A program made the position numbers and the translations under genes. From the NCBI GenBank assembly GCA_958295665.1, contig OY282560.1, positions 188,142,561 to 188,206,560 on the forward strand: a DNA stretch of 64,000 bases, read 5' to 3'. Below, piece after piece: positions 20,507 through 32,291 of the stretch (its first letter is position 1; each line of letters begins with the position of its first letter). The notes below the pieces were generated by a model that saw nothing but the letters and a program-made list of their open reading frames with translations, made no database searches and was not told where the DNA came from. The DNA is from Tipula vernalis (lineage: Eukaryota; Arthropoda; Insecta; Diptera; Tipulidae).

Positions 20507-23500
20507 TCTCAGAAATGTGCATATGAAGAGCGGGGTGAAAAATTAAAAGTTAAATTTTCATACTAGTCTATCTTTGCTTATCCTTAACAATTTGGAAATT
20601 ATGCAAAGTGAACGACTACAACTATTTGAGAGATCAAGTATTAGTGTCGATCGTTATCGATTTTAGGGACAACTTTTTTTGATAAACAAAATATAGGGAG
20701 AGACAGATCGCATATAATTTGAACTTAAGTTACATTTCGTATATATTTCATGGTTTAGGTTTGCGTTAATTTAAATTAATTTCGACATTTGGTAATATGT
20801 TCGTAAAATGAAATAAATATTTTATATATGTTATATATATGTACACAGATAAACCTAACAAAAGCCAAAAGTTATTTAAGTTATTTCTGCCAGACATTAT
20901 TAATTTTATTTCGCAGTTTTGTGTTCAAAAATTAAATTTAGTACCTTTTAGCAGTCAGTATCTATATACATATATGTATGTTATACACACGAGAATAAAC
21001 ATATAAGATGGTGCGATGAACGCGCATATATTAGATATGCAATATATACATGGGGGGGGGTGAGAGCACGTTATATATAGAAAGATTTCCAAGATAATTA
21101 CATGGTTTGTTCCCTAAGACCGACGACTATACACAAAAATATATGATATATTTTAATCGCTGCGTCTTAACAACCAAACCGAAAAAACTAAAAAAAAAAA
21201 GAAAAAAAAACGTTAAAGCTGTAAAATTGATCTTTGTTACATTTTGGGATTGAATCAACTAACTTAAACAAAAAAAAAAAATGTGCTAAAATTAAGCAAG
21301 TGAATCGCTTATTAATCAATTCTTCTTGTCTTCGTGTTGTGCAAAAGTCTGATGCAAGTTTTTTGTTTTATATTTTTACTTATTTCGGTTGGAATTTTTT
21401 ATTTTATTTATTTATTTATTATTATTATTATTATTAGTTTTTATTTATATTTATATAAATTTGTTAAAATAATACGTCTTTTTTAGACAAAAATATTAAT
21501 AACCTTGACCGATGTCTTAAAGAAATGTTAACAAAAAAAAAAGTGCATCAACGAAGAACTAACTCTCTGCGCGCAAAGATCGCGAACACACAAAAAAAAA
21601 AAAAAAAAAAAATGTAAATGTAAGAATCGGAAGGAAAAATATAAAGAACACAAAAAAGATCTTCGAATAATTATTTGATTCGATTGGTTAAGTCATTTGC
21701 TAAAATTGGATTTAAGCAACCAAAAAAAAAAAAAAAAAGGAAAAAAGAAGAAGACCCCCAAAAATGTGATTCTTGTTTTGTGTACGATCCGGGTAAAATC
21801 AGTTGGAATTATATACACTTTGTGGAATTTATTCGTCGTAGCCAATTGATTATATTTGAATAAGTCACCACAGGCTTCTAAGTATGTACAAAGTAAACAT
21901 GAATATATGCAGAAAACTATAATTCACATTTAACTTCATAAAATATTGGGCTGCCCTCATAACTAACACTATTTACCACAGATATGTGATTCATGCTGGA
22001 ATTTTTGCCATTTGTCCAAATAATCATATAAATAATTAGCATTAATTTAGATTTTAAATTAGCACAACATTTATGACAACTTAATTTTTTAATGTTTTCG
22101 ATGACCTATATTATGTTTAATCGCTAAGTGTTCGAAATTTAGCTAATTATGAATTTTTATAGATTATATACCATACAGATAATTTTTGATTCATCATTAT
22201 TGGTCGAATAAAATAAATTAACGAATATTATGATTCATTTAGCCGATACAAACATATTTGGTATATTTTTTTTTAGAATATATGTGTTTATTAAACAAAA
22301 TATGTAAACCAGCATCCGGTCTATGTGCTATGTTATATAATGACGTCATTTTTCTTCATAATCACACATACATATTTTTTTATATTAAATTTTTTATTCA
22401 ATTATGACTTCATGCTCGTTTACTTAAACAAATACGTTTAATTGGCATATGATTGTACGTATATAAATATGTATAATGTTTTTGTTGGGGCAGTTCAATG
22501 TGCTAAGAAAAAAATCGTTATTTTCTAAAATTTGCGCGAAAAAATAACATAATCCCAAGAAATCGAAGGTGAAAATCCATTTACCCTAAATATTGTATTA
22601 AATATAATATTAAGAGAAGACGACGGAGAACTTAGCAGTGAAGGCGGTGACACCAATATATTAGAAAATACCGTGCGCACATGTTATAAAACCATAAAAT
22701 ATAGTGCACATGTTGATCTTCGAACAGCGCATGAAGTCATTCGTCCATGTGGTTGGCTGTCTTTTTTTTTTTTTTAATGTATGTAGTATGCATTAAATAA
22801 GTCGGATTACCATCAATTATCAGTCCGCGCACAATGTTTTTTATTTTTTGTTTTGCTATGCCCAAGTATGTACGAGTATAAGCATCTTTTGATTGTCTCG
22901 AATAAATTTTAATGCAACAAACAAATGTGTCTTTATCGCATTCTTGATGACCCACAGAGGAATTATTAAAACGAAAAAAAGCTTAGCCTCCCGCTCTTCA
23001 TCTCGTACTGTGCTGTGCGCAGACACTAACACTTTCGTATAACAAAATGCAATAAAGCGCGTAAAAGATTTGTGATCGATTCGATTTAAATTTTATGTGT
23101 TTTGTATTTAAGTGAAACGAAAAAGCATACAAGAATGATTATTCCAAGAATTAGCGCCGTGCACACACATAGACATTATATACATTATGATTATGGGATC
23201 ATGATATTCGCGGGAAATTTTTTTTATGCTAACAAAAGATTTCAATTCTAGTGAAAATAGAAATAAAACTTTTGGTGGATTGACATCGCGAGACAATTTT
23301 AGTTTGGAAAATTTAAAGTATTTTAATAGTAACATGTTAGGCGCTTTTTTTTGGTAATTGTGCGGTTCGTTTTTGTTTCGATATGACCTTTATTTTTTAA
23401 GATTATTTTTAAATATAACAATAAAAGAGACAAAAATATGTCTTAAGTTTTAATATACTATATGTCTAGTATATAACGTATAAATACTATAGTATACATA

Positions 23501-23950
23501 TTTTAAAAATATATAGTGGGTAAACTAACTGGTTCCGGCGTGTATATAAATCGATTTCGGTGCACTCGAAAAAAAGAGCGTTCCTGCCTTTTTAAATTTA
23601 AGATACCCGGAGGTCCTGTTGGTTTAATTGTCAATGGAAAATATCAGTTTGGGTGATTTCCACGGATAAATCGATGTAACGGCATATTGGTTTACGAAAT
23701 TTGAAATAAATAAAACCGTTAGATAAACGTTCGAATTTAGTTGTGATTAAAAGTTTGGCTTTTCCATCGGCTTGTGTTTTTAACTAAAATCGGCTTGTTC
23801 TTCAATTATATCACTGTACGTATTTATTCATTTCTTAGAAAGGTTTCACTAGAGTGAAATTGATACAAATTTTATTTTGAGTTACCACCCGCGACTTTAT
23901 TTTCATCATAAAACATGTTGCTTATAATCGTTTTACATTTTCTTGATGTA
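20507..23950. other. AT-rich non-coding stretch
   Basis: No transposon domain recognised. It contains A/T homopolymers, a run of 10 G near 21,051, ATT repeats near 21,410-21,435 and TATATG-type simple sequence. An ATG-less frame (22,553-22,775) rich in Glu/Asp/Gly is the only coding-like signal. The texture resembles insect UTR or intron sequence, but that is an impression. Confidence 0.4.
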
Positions 23951-23954
23951 AAAA

Positions 23955-24412
23955 GAGAGCTGGTCATGATGGCGTTTCATCCATTCTTATTAAAAATTGT
24001 GCTGAAAGTTTGACTCTTCCATTGACTCACATCTTTAATGAAAGCCTTCGGAAGGCTGGAATTTTTTCTGCTCCCTGGAAAATATCTCTCATTCGTCCGA
24101 TTTTTAAATCTGGTAAAAGATGTGAAATTATAGCAATTGCTTTATTCTTTCCGCCATACCGAAACTTTTCGAAGCGACGAAATCATTTATTTTGCCTGCA
24201 CAACATGGATTTTATCCGAGATTATCTACAATTGTCAATCTGATCTCTTTCTGTGGACATTTACACAGCAGGATTGTACAGGCGGGCCGGCAACAAGTGG
24301 ATGTAGTTTATACTGACTTTTTAAAAGCTTTTGATTAAAGTGATCATTCGATTCTTATCTATAAGCTAAAGAAACTAAATTATGAGTTCATCCTCATCAA
24401 ATGGTTGCAATT
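23955..24412 (+). pseudogene. Jockey-like LINE reverse transcriptase fragment
   Basis: Readable RT motifs in shifting frames: AGHDGVSSILIKNCAES, LIRPIFKSGK, and QVDVVYTDFLKAFD (normally QVD.IYTDFSKAFD, with the catalytic Asp). Both ends are missing; multiple frameshifts and stops. It is directly followed by an ATGGT-rich repeat at 24,420. Confidence 0.8.
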
Positions 24413-24419
24413 TTACCTT

Positions 24420-24870
24420 TTGGTTATTGTGATTGTGATTTTGGTGGTATAATGGTATGATGGTGTGATGGTATGTAAAGATATGGTGGTAAGATGGTTT
24501 GATGGTATGTTGGTTTAATAGTATGTTTGTGTGGCGGTGTGTGGAATGATGATTTTGGTGGTTTGATGGTATAAAGATATAATGGTATGATGGTGTGATG
24601 GTATGATGATATGAAGGTACGATGGTAACATGGTAAAATTGTGTATGGAATGATGGCATGCTGGTAGGATGTTATTATGGTATGGTGTATGATGATATGG
24701 TGATGTAATGGTATGATGGTATGACGTTAAGGCGGAATGATGGTTTGATGGTACGATGATGTGACTGTATTATGATTTGATGGTATGATAGTATGATGGT
24801 ATTGTGGTATAATGGTATACTGTTATTATGGTATGGTTGAATGATAGTTCGGTAGTATGTTATTATAATT
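24420..24870 (+). repeat. degenerate ATGGT-rich simple repeat
   Basis: About 450 bp of variants of GGTATGATGGTATGATGGTG. The open frames inside (His/Tyr/Pro/Ser-rich on the minus strand) are products of the repeat, not genes. Confidence 0.9.
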
Positions 24871-24879
24871 ACATGATTA

Positions 24880-25435
24880 TTATTGATATCGGTATCATCC
24901 GTAAAATCCGCCTTTGGAGGCATGCCAAACAAATTTCAATGACACACACGAGTTCATCTGTAAATGTACGTGTCATCTAGGGAGTTTTTACGCCAACTTG
25001 TTCGATTATGTAAAGCAAGAAGGTAAACACAATGAAGAACTTGAGGGAAACGTTTTTATAAACATAGAACTCAATTAGCTGTATCATAATGGTCTTTTGG
25101 TATGGGCATTCTGTCTCACATACGCACACTCAATATTTACTAACTGGGGACGCACCTTCCTACAAATCAATTAGGAAATAACACTGACAACAAGGCACCG
25201 TAGGCAGATCTCTAGCCAACAAATTATCAGTACTCGATCCTCCTCATTGGGTCTTCTAGGTATGTGGCTACGTAAAAGAGAACGCACCTTCATTCCGAGA
25301 GTAGTAACTTCCAGGAAGCATTGTGGTAAATCAAACAAACTATTTTTTCTTGATTTTATTCAATTCACTTAAGAAATTGTCTTCAAATGCGCCTTGATGT
25401 ATTTCTGTTTAGATTTAAAATAAAAACACCTCAAA
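24880..25435 (+). other. probable LTR/leader of a BEL/Pao remnant
   Basis: Non-coding, directly upstream of a BEL-like gag start at 25,436. No second LTR copy or primer site was found, so the assignment rests on position only. Confidence 0.35.
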
Positions 25436-26985
25436 ATGGATCAGCTACTACGAAAACAACAAGAGAAGAAGGAGCAGCTGATTCAGATGAACACAAATTA
25501 CCACAAAGATGGCGATATCAGAAAAACAATAAGCTGTCTCGAAACCATAATCGCTAAACTAAAAACATTATATAGCGAATACTTAACCATCGATGAGGCT
25601 ATCCGAATAATGGATCCGCCTTTAGAATCGTAGCATCCATATCTTATAGTGAGAAAACAAGTTGCTGACACATATACGCAGCTGATAGATGATATGCGGC
25701 TACGATTAAATAACGGGCCACCGAAAACGCCGACAATAAACATACCAGAGAGCAACCCGCAACTTCCAACGCCCTCCAAACAACAACCAGCAACGGAAGA
25801 ATCGGAGAACCAACAGAATAACCAGAGGAATCAACAACCAGATGAGGGAGCAAGAAGCGACCAAAACCCTCATCAGCCATCATAGATCAGTAGCTGGCCA
25901 CCTCAAGCGCCAAAAATGGAAGACAATAACAACAAAATGTTGTTTAAGAGGCAAGACATTCTGATGCGACAAATTTATCAGAACACTCACTGGACACCAA
26001 CAAAAACCAGAACACGTACTCCGAATTAAAACTGAATCAACTGACCAAGGAGATGGAAGAGATTGATTCACTACACATAACGATCCTCGTCGAAACAGAA
26101 GAACAAGAGCAGACATCGGATTATTTCCGTGAAAACTACTACGGTACACTCAAGGACAGGGTGGACTCCATGATAGTGCGATTGCAAGAAAGACAGACCG
26201 AACCAACAACCTCGATCAGAACAACAACAGTGCAGCTGTTGAAACAACGGAAACAACCAGCTATCAGATACGGTAAAAATGACGTATTTAAAATCGCATA
26301 TTCAGAAATGGGCAGCTCAACTAATCAGTCATCTAGCAACAGCGGGTGACAACTATGAGAAAGCTAGGAAAATATTACAAGCCAGATACAACAACCCTAG
26401 ACTTCTGGCAACCAAATTCATTGATTCATTGATATCATTATCAGCAGTGCACACAGAATCGGCGGGAGCAATTCGAGCCCTGCACGATACAGCAAGAGTA
26501 ATGTTCCACAATATCAACCGCCTCAATATAAGCGCTCCATTTGATGCATTCCTAGCTTTCATCTTAAGCAGAAAATTAGATCCAGAATCCAGTAAGTTAT
26601 ATGAAGCAACATTACTAAATCCTAGGGAAATTCCATATATAAACGGATTATTTAGTTTTATGGAAAGAAGATTACAATCTTTAGAGGCGATGGGATACAC
26701 TAAAGTAAGCAGCCCTCGGTTACAACATGTACCGCCCCTAAGACGTGTACATGCTGCAACAATCAACAATGAATGCCTGGTAAAGGGATGTTAAGGTAGT
26801 CATAAGTTGGAGTAGTGCAAATTATTCAAGGAGATGTCAACATTGGATAGGAAAAAATTGGTGAGCGGAGCAACTATCTGTGTCCGTTGCTTAAACAAAC
26901 ATTACAATAATGACGTCACTCCCTATTCCTGCTCATCAACTGCACGCTGCATGGTATGTAAATGAGCTCACCATACTCTTCTACA
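25436..26985 (+). pseudogene. BEL/Pao gag remnant
   Basis: Starts MDQLLRKQQEKKEQL and is broken by stops and frame changes near 25,631, 25,883, 26,030 and 26,280. The best-preserved block (26,279-26,794) is a DUF1759-type Gag capsid (GDNYEKARKILQARYNNPRL; FDAFLAFILSRKLDPESSK). A Cys/His zinc-binding segment follows near 26,880-26,985 (CVRCLNKHYNN, CMVC). A different lineage from the intact BEL copy, judged by the sequence. Confidence 0.8.
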
Positions 26986-27055
26986 TGGAGACAACTCAGT
27001 ACCAACAACCACTAAGGGTACGACACAAACATTCCTGGTTAACCAGCAAGGCCCA

Positions 27056-27793
27056 GTATTATTGCCAACTGCAATAATTAAAGCAGAAACAGGAAATGGG
27101 AATTTCACCACACTGAGGGCACTAATAGATCCAGGCTCACAGGCAACATTAATCTCTGCAAAGGCAGCCAACTTATTAAACATCAAAAAGAAGAAGGTTC
27201 ATGTGAACATTTCTGGTATAGGCGGAAATAAGGCTGGCATTTGTAAGCATGTAATAAACCTAAAACTAGCCCCAATGTTCGAGGAAGACTTCCGATTAGA
27301 GGTTGAAGCCTTAGTATTCGACAAATTAACACAAGAACTACTCGAGACAAATGTCGACACCAGCAAATGGGCCTATCTGCAGAATATACAATTAGCAGAT
27401 CCATCTTACTACCAAGCTCAATCAATCGATCTTGTGCTAGGGGCAGACTACTATCTATCTATAATAAAAAACAACTTGATAAAAGGCGGGTGCCAGGAGC
27501 CCATGGCACAACACACGGAGTTCGGATGGATCATAATTGGAAGCATGGGTAATTTAGAAAAGCAAAGCAGAACAACCATGGTGTCAACCGAATCAATCGA
27601 AGAACAATTGCTGGGAACAACCATATCGCAATGGGAGACAGCCCTGGCCCACAATTCGGAAGACAACCTACCAGAAGTACAGCAGCAGGTGCAACCAGAG
27701 CTGGAAGCAGCAGGTGCAACCAGAGCTGGAAGAGAAAATAGCGCTAGTGACCGTTATAAAGGAAACATACTCTCTCTCAGAAGGCAATGCTAA
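27056..27793 (+). pseudogene. BEL/Pao aspartic protease remnant
   Basis: DUF1758-type protease: LPTAIIKAETGNG, active site ALIDPGSQATLIS (DPGS in place of the DSGS of the intact BEL copy), LVLGADYYLSI, and EFGWIIIGSMG at the domain end. A 24-bp tandem duplication (GTGCAACCAGAGCTGGAAGC units) lies near 27,690-27,735. The frame ends at 27,793 and RT does not follow, so the element is truncated here. Confidence 0.85.
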
Positions 27794-27839
27794 CAAAATC
27801 TGTGGTAATCTAATGATTGCTGATGCTTTTAAAAAACTC

Positions 27840-28330
27840 TATAAGTGTTAATAAAAATACCAATCGCTCGGTTTGCACTTTTTCCCGTCGATGAAAATTC
27901 CATAAAAAATAATCCTTCTACTAGTTCAGACGGCATGGCTTAAGCACCTCTATCATAAAACATTTTGCACATATTATTTCTTATGCTTTATGCCATATAC
28001 TTAATTTAAGTTTTATTAGTGGGCATTTTCCTAACATGTTGAAATATGCTATGATCATAGCCACAATTAACAGCATTTGGGTAGTCATAATGCAACTTTT
28101 AGCAATCGGAACTGTCTCAACACACTTATCAAAATTGATTATGTTGAGTTTTATAAATATCTGCGTCTTCGTCTTACTTTAGACGTTGGATTAAAGTTTA
28201 AAACTCATACAAACAACGTGCAAAACCAGCTTACTCCTTGTAACAGGAGTCTTTTTCGAATAAGACCATTGTGTTCTGTAGGAACCCTAAAATGGAAATG
28301 GCTTATGGAATTGCTTGCTGGTGCGGAATA
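27840..28330 (+). pseudogene. LINE reverse transcriptase fragments
   Basis: Short readable blocks of a non-LTR RT: TSSDGM and HFPNMLKYAMII (27,920-28,060), then a C-terminal block FYKYLRLRLTLDVGLKFKTH at about 28,150-28,210, comparable to the FKYLG..LD..LKF..H motif after the RT active site. The active-site segment between them is deleted. Confidence 0.6.
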
Positions 28331-28394
28331 TATATAGAGTAACCTAAAATGATTTTATATAATAAAACACAATATTTTGGATTTGTCACTTTCT

Positions 28395-29540
28395 TAATGT
28401 GATATTTATTTTTATTTGATATTGTTCTGTAAACCTAACTTCAAAGCTTCTGCCAGTTTGTCCGATGTAGATTTTGGGGCAATCATTAGTTGTATTCTTA
28501 TAGATTCCGGTGTCTATTGGTGTATTTATGTTACGTTGTTTGAGTCGATTCCCTAATTTGTTGTTTTGTTCTAAATGTGATCGTGTATCCGTGTTTTTTT
28601 AAAGACTTTCGTTTTTTTCTTGTTGATGTTATTATTGTACTCTATAGCGATGTATTTCTCTGTTTGTTCATTTTGCTTGTTTAACGTGGGCATCATTTTC
28701 TGTTGTTTCTTCCAAATGTACTTGTTGTTATTTTTGTCAATTAAGTCCGTGTTATAACCGTTTTTCATTGCTAAGTTGAACGTTACCCTCTCATGTTGGT
28801 ATGGGTGTTTAGATGATTTATCAATGGCGTGATCCTTTTGCTTGTCTTTTTCTGTATATTTTGAATGTATGCTTATTATTAATATTTGTTATTGTCAAGT
28901 CTAAAAAATTAATTGCTTTGTTTGTCTTTGATTCTAGAGTAAATTTGATTAAAGCTGTCTCATTGTGCCATTAAATAGTACTAGAATATCGTGCTCCTCT
29001 ATGTGCCAGTACCTGATTATTTGGTTTTTGTTGTTCGATTCTATTAATATATGCTGATTTTCAAAGTGGTTCATGTATATGTTAGCTAAGGTTAGAGGAT
29101 ACCCCATTGGAAGTCCATCAGCCCGTGAATAGAATTTGTTATTGTGTTGAAAATAGTTTTGTTCTGTGATTGTTTTGATTAGAGTGATGATTTCATCAAT
29201 TTTTTCTTTCCTGGTTCCGTTTTTCTGTAACAGGGCCTTGGTTATTTGAATTGCCTATTGAGTTGGTATGTATACATGTTGGTTATGTCGAATGATGCCA
29301 GTTTCGCTGTAGGTGCTATATCTATTGATTCTATTTTGTTGATTTGTTCAGAATGTATGTTCTGTAATTGTATATTTTTGCTGAGAAAATAATTAATTTC
29401 TTTAGCAACTTTATACGTAGGTGCGGTTGTGAAGTGTACGATTGGTGTCATGGTCATTTCTGGTTTGTGAATTTTTAGAACAGTTTGTTGAGTCTTCTTG
29501 GAGCCACTGTTCTTGGTTCCACTGTTTCAAGTGTTCACAA
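28395..29540 (-). pseudogene. Penelope-like element: RT and GIY-YIG endonuclease remnant
   Basis: On the minus strand: LKIHKPEM and PIVHFTTAPTYK (29,400-29,510), ASFDITNMYT (catalytic Asp), GLPMGYPLTLANIYMNHFE (29,050-29,120), then IEEHDILVLFNG where the family has YVDD (active site lost). A linker follows, then a GIY-YIG domain (GIYKN at 28,508 and IYIGQTGRSFEVRF to about 28,430). RT followed by a C-terminal GIY-YIG is diagnostic of endonuclease-bearing Penelope-like elements. Frameshifts and stops occur near 29,250 and 28,930. Confidence 0.85.
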
Positions 29541-30110
29541 GCCTGCTTCAACCAGTCTTCTTCTCACTAAGCTGGATAATATTCGTTTGCCCGTTGCTTG
29601 TCCTAAATCCTCTCTTACGTGCTATGACGGTAGGCGTAAAAGTAAACTAATTATTTAAGCAATGTTTTTGCACAGCACTTGCGGGGATACCGCCATAATA
29701 AAAGCTAAATGTGGTCAAAATAATATTAATATTAAAGAAAGAAGTTCCCTAAAACAATAAAACATAAAAAAAACAAAAAAAAAGTATTTACTTTAATCCA
29801 CTACTTCCACGCCATTAAATGCCAAATAGTTTACTTTGAATACTTTGGCATTTTTTCGATTTTGCCCCCTAAATTGCAGGTAAATTTTTTTTTTTAAAAC
29901 AATAAGTCAATTGCTTTCAAAAGTTTTGTAAATTACGCAAAAAAAGACTCCAATTTGTAATAAAATATGTGTGACCAATTTTTTTCCCCCAGAACTGTAG
30001 GTCGTAATGACGAATTCCTTCAAATATGTCATGCATAATGTCTACAAAACAGTTTTCTACAACGTGAAATGAATTTATACTATTGAAAATAGAAGTTTTC
30101 TGAACTCTGA
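29541..30110. other. non-coding spacer
   Basis: Nothing recognised; AT-rich with A and T runs. Confidence 0.4.
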
Positions 30111-30114
30111 ATCA

Positions 30115-31770
30115 GAGGCGATTTTTAATGCGAAAAATACATATTGGGGTTCAAGACTAACAACTCACAAGGGTAAGGAGCAATTTGCAGCTGGTCGGGC
30201 TTTAAACTGCGAGCTCCTGTCTGGAGTTAAGCCAACATATTGGCCAGTGGATACAAATAAGAACCAGATTTGATAGATTTCTTTGTATCGAAATGGATAT
30301 CAGAAAACTACGTACTACTGGAAAACAGTGAAGGAATTTCGTTTGACCACTCAGTACCAATTAAAACTCCGGCACACACTTGATGCTCAATTAGAGCTGC
30401 TGGACGACAGTATACTACAAGCAGCGTAGCAGAGTACTCCTCCAACTCACAATCATACGGAAAATCACATCAACTATCCAGTAGAAGTGAGAGATCTGGT
30501 TAAAGAAAAACGGAAAACGCGAAAAATCTGGCAAAGGAACCGAGCACCACAAAGCAAAACACGACTTAATTATTTAAGCAAAAAATTGAAAATGATTATC
30601 AAAGAAATCAAGAACAAATCTTTTAGCGAAAACCTAGCTAGCCTTTCTGGCAACAAGGACGCTAATTATTCCCTTTGGAAAGCAACTAAAGGTCTTAAAA
30701 GGCCTAAAGTACAAATAGCTCCTATCCAGAATGACGATAGAACTTGGGCTAGAAGTGTCAAAGAAAAGGCTAGGAAAATGAATTACGAAAATTAAAGTAA
30801 GGATTACGAAAATTATTGCAAGTAATCAACGCAGCGTTCAGACTAAAATACCTTCCATACTAGTGGAAGGTGGCAGAGGTGATATAATGATTGTAAAACC
30901 TAACAAGCCGCCAAACAAGAAAACATCGTACAGGCCGATTTCTCTACTTTCTACAGTTTCAAAATTATTTGAAAAGCTACTACTCAATAGGTTAAAATCA
31001 GTAATAGAAGTAAGAAAACTCATTCCTGCTCACCAATTTGAATTTATAGAGAGACATTCTACCATATATCAAGTGCACAGGAAAATAAAAAATATGCTCA
31101 AGTGTTTTCTTGGACGTATCTCAAGCCTTCGACAAAGTATGGGACCGAGGCGTAGAATATAAACTGATTTTAAAGTCATATCTAGCTGATCGACACTTTC
31201 ATGTATAACAAATGGAAAGGAGTACTCCAAACTAAAGAAAATATCGGCTGGAATTCCACAAGGAAGTGTTCTGTACCAAGTACAAAAGGAACAAGTATTG
31301 CAACATTTGCGGATGATACTGCAATCTTGGCAATCGGAAACAATATAGAGGAGTCAACAACTAAATTACAAAATGCCGCTAATTCATTGAGTAACTGGAC
31401 GAAGAAATGGCGCCTTTAACTCAATGAAACTAAATCTGTACATATAAACTTTACCAACAAAATTGTTAATTGGTTACCTGTTTTACTGAATTCGCAACCA
31501 ATTCCACGTGCAAACACGGCAAAATACCTAGGAATGACCCTTGATGCTAAACTCAAGTGGAAAGAGCATGTTAAAAAGAAAAAAGAAGAGTTGAACATCA
31601 AATATAGCAAAATGAATTGGATCATAAGAAGGAACTCTGAGCTAACATTACATAATAAACTGCTATTATATTGGTAGATATTGAAACCTGTTTGGACTTA
31701 TGGTATACAGCTATGGGGCTGTACCAGGAAAACTAACGTAAAAGTAATTCAAACTTTTTATAAGGAATGA
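30115..31770 (+). pseudogene. Jockey-like LINE ORF2 remnant (endonuclease end to RT)
   Basis: Begins inside the AP-type endonuclease (NAKNTYWGSRLTTHKGK; LLSGVKPTYWPVDTNKNQ; the SDH motif is FDH). A linker follows at 30,490-30,790 (LVKEKRKTRKIWQRNRAPQ). RT blocks are TSYRPISLLSTVSKLFEKLL (30,927-30,986), VFLDVSQAFDKVW, TFADDTAILA (31,300-31,330, catalytic FADD intact) and KYLGMTLDAKLKWKEH. It carries several frameshifts, one nonsense codon in the endonuclease and others later; the 5' half of the endonuclease and the 3' tail are absent. Confidence 0.85.
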
Positions 31771-31771
31771 T

Positions 31772-32290
31772 AACCTTCATAAGGATCTATACTCAAAGGA
31801 ACCATACTCAAAGTGTTATTGGTACAGGTGATCCCATTGATTCAATTAAACTTGTCGTTATTCTTGCCAACAATAAAAAATATTTCTATATAAGCGGAAT
31901 CGACCTGCTTGTTGGCTACGTTCAAAGTAAACTAGAAGACTGTTCGCCTGACGAAGTGGATTGTAAATTATTACTTGCCAAAGGACCGGGAAATTGACAA
32001 TTCCATTACCTTAATTTCCTTTAAAATTGAATTAAAGGATGCTCATTTCAGTATGCTAAAGGGTCCTGTTATGTGGCCTCGTGGTCCTCTTCGCATTCCC
32101 GACAGCCAAATAATAGAGCTGCTGTAACGTTCCAACAACACCAATAACTATCAACGATTTTACCTCGATCTACTACCACAACACCTCCAGTATTCGAGGT
32201 AAAACTAAGGTTTTTCGTTTAGGCGTACTTGACGACGATTATGACATCATAATAATCAGCGAGACCTGGCTTACGATAAATATGTTGGAG
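31772..32290 (+). pseudogene. second LINE: ORF1 C-terminus and ORF2 start
   Basis: Readable ORF1 C-terminal block (LLVGYVQSKLEDCSPDEVDC; then FKIELKDAHFSMLKGP and MWPRGPLRIPD after a frameshift near 31,997). Then comes the start of an AP endonuclease ORF2 (IRGKTKVFRLGVLDDDYDI, IIISETWL near 32,240-32,275, with the catalytic Glu). This is the 5' part of a LINE whose 3' end appears at 33,425-33,775. Confidence 0.7.
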
Positions 32291-32291
32291 A

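Noticed and set aside
24375..24932. His/Pro/Ser-rich minus-strand frames
   Set aside because: Products of the ATGGT repeat; no start context or domain.
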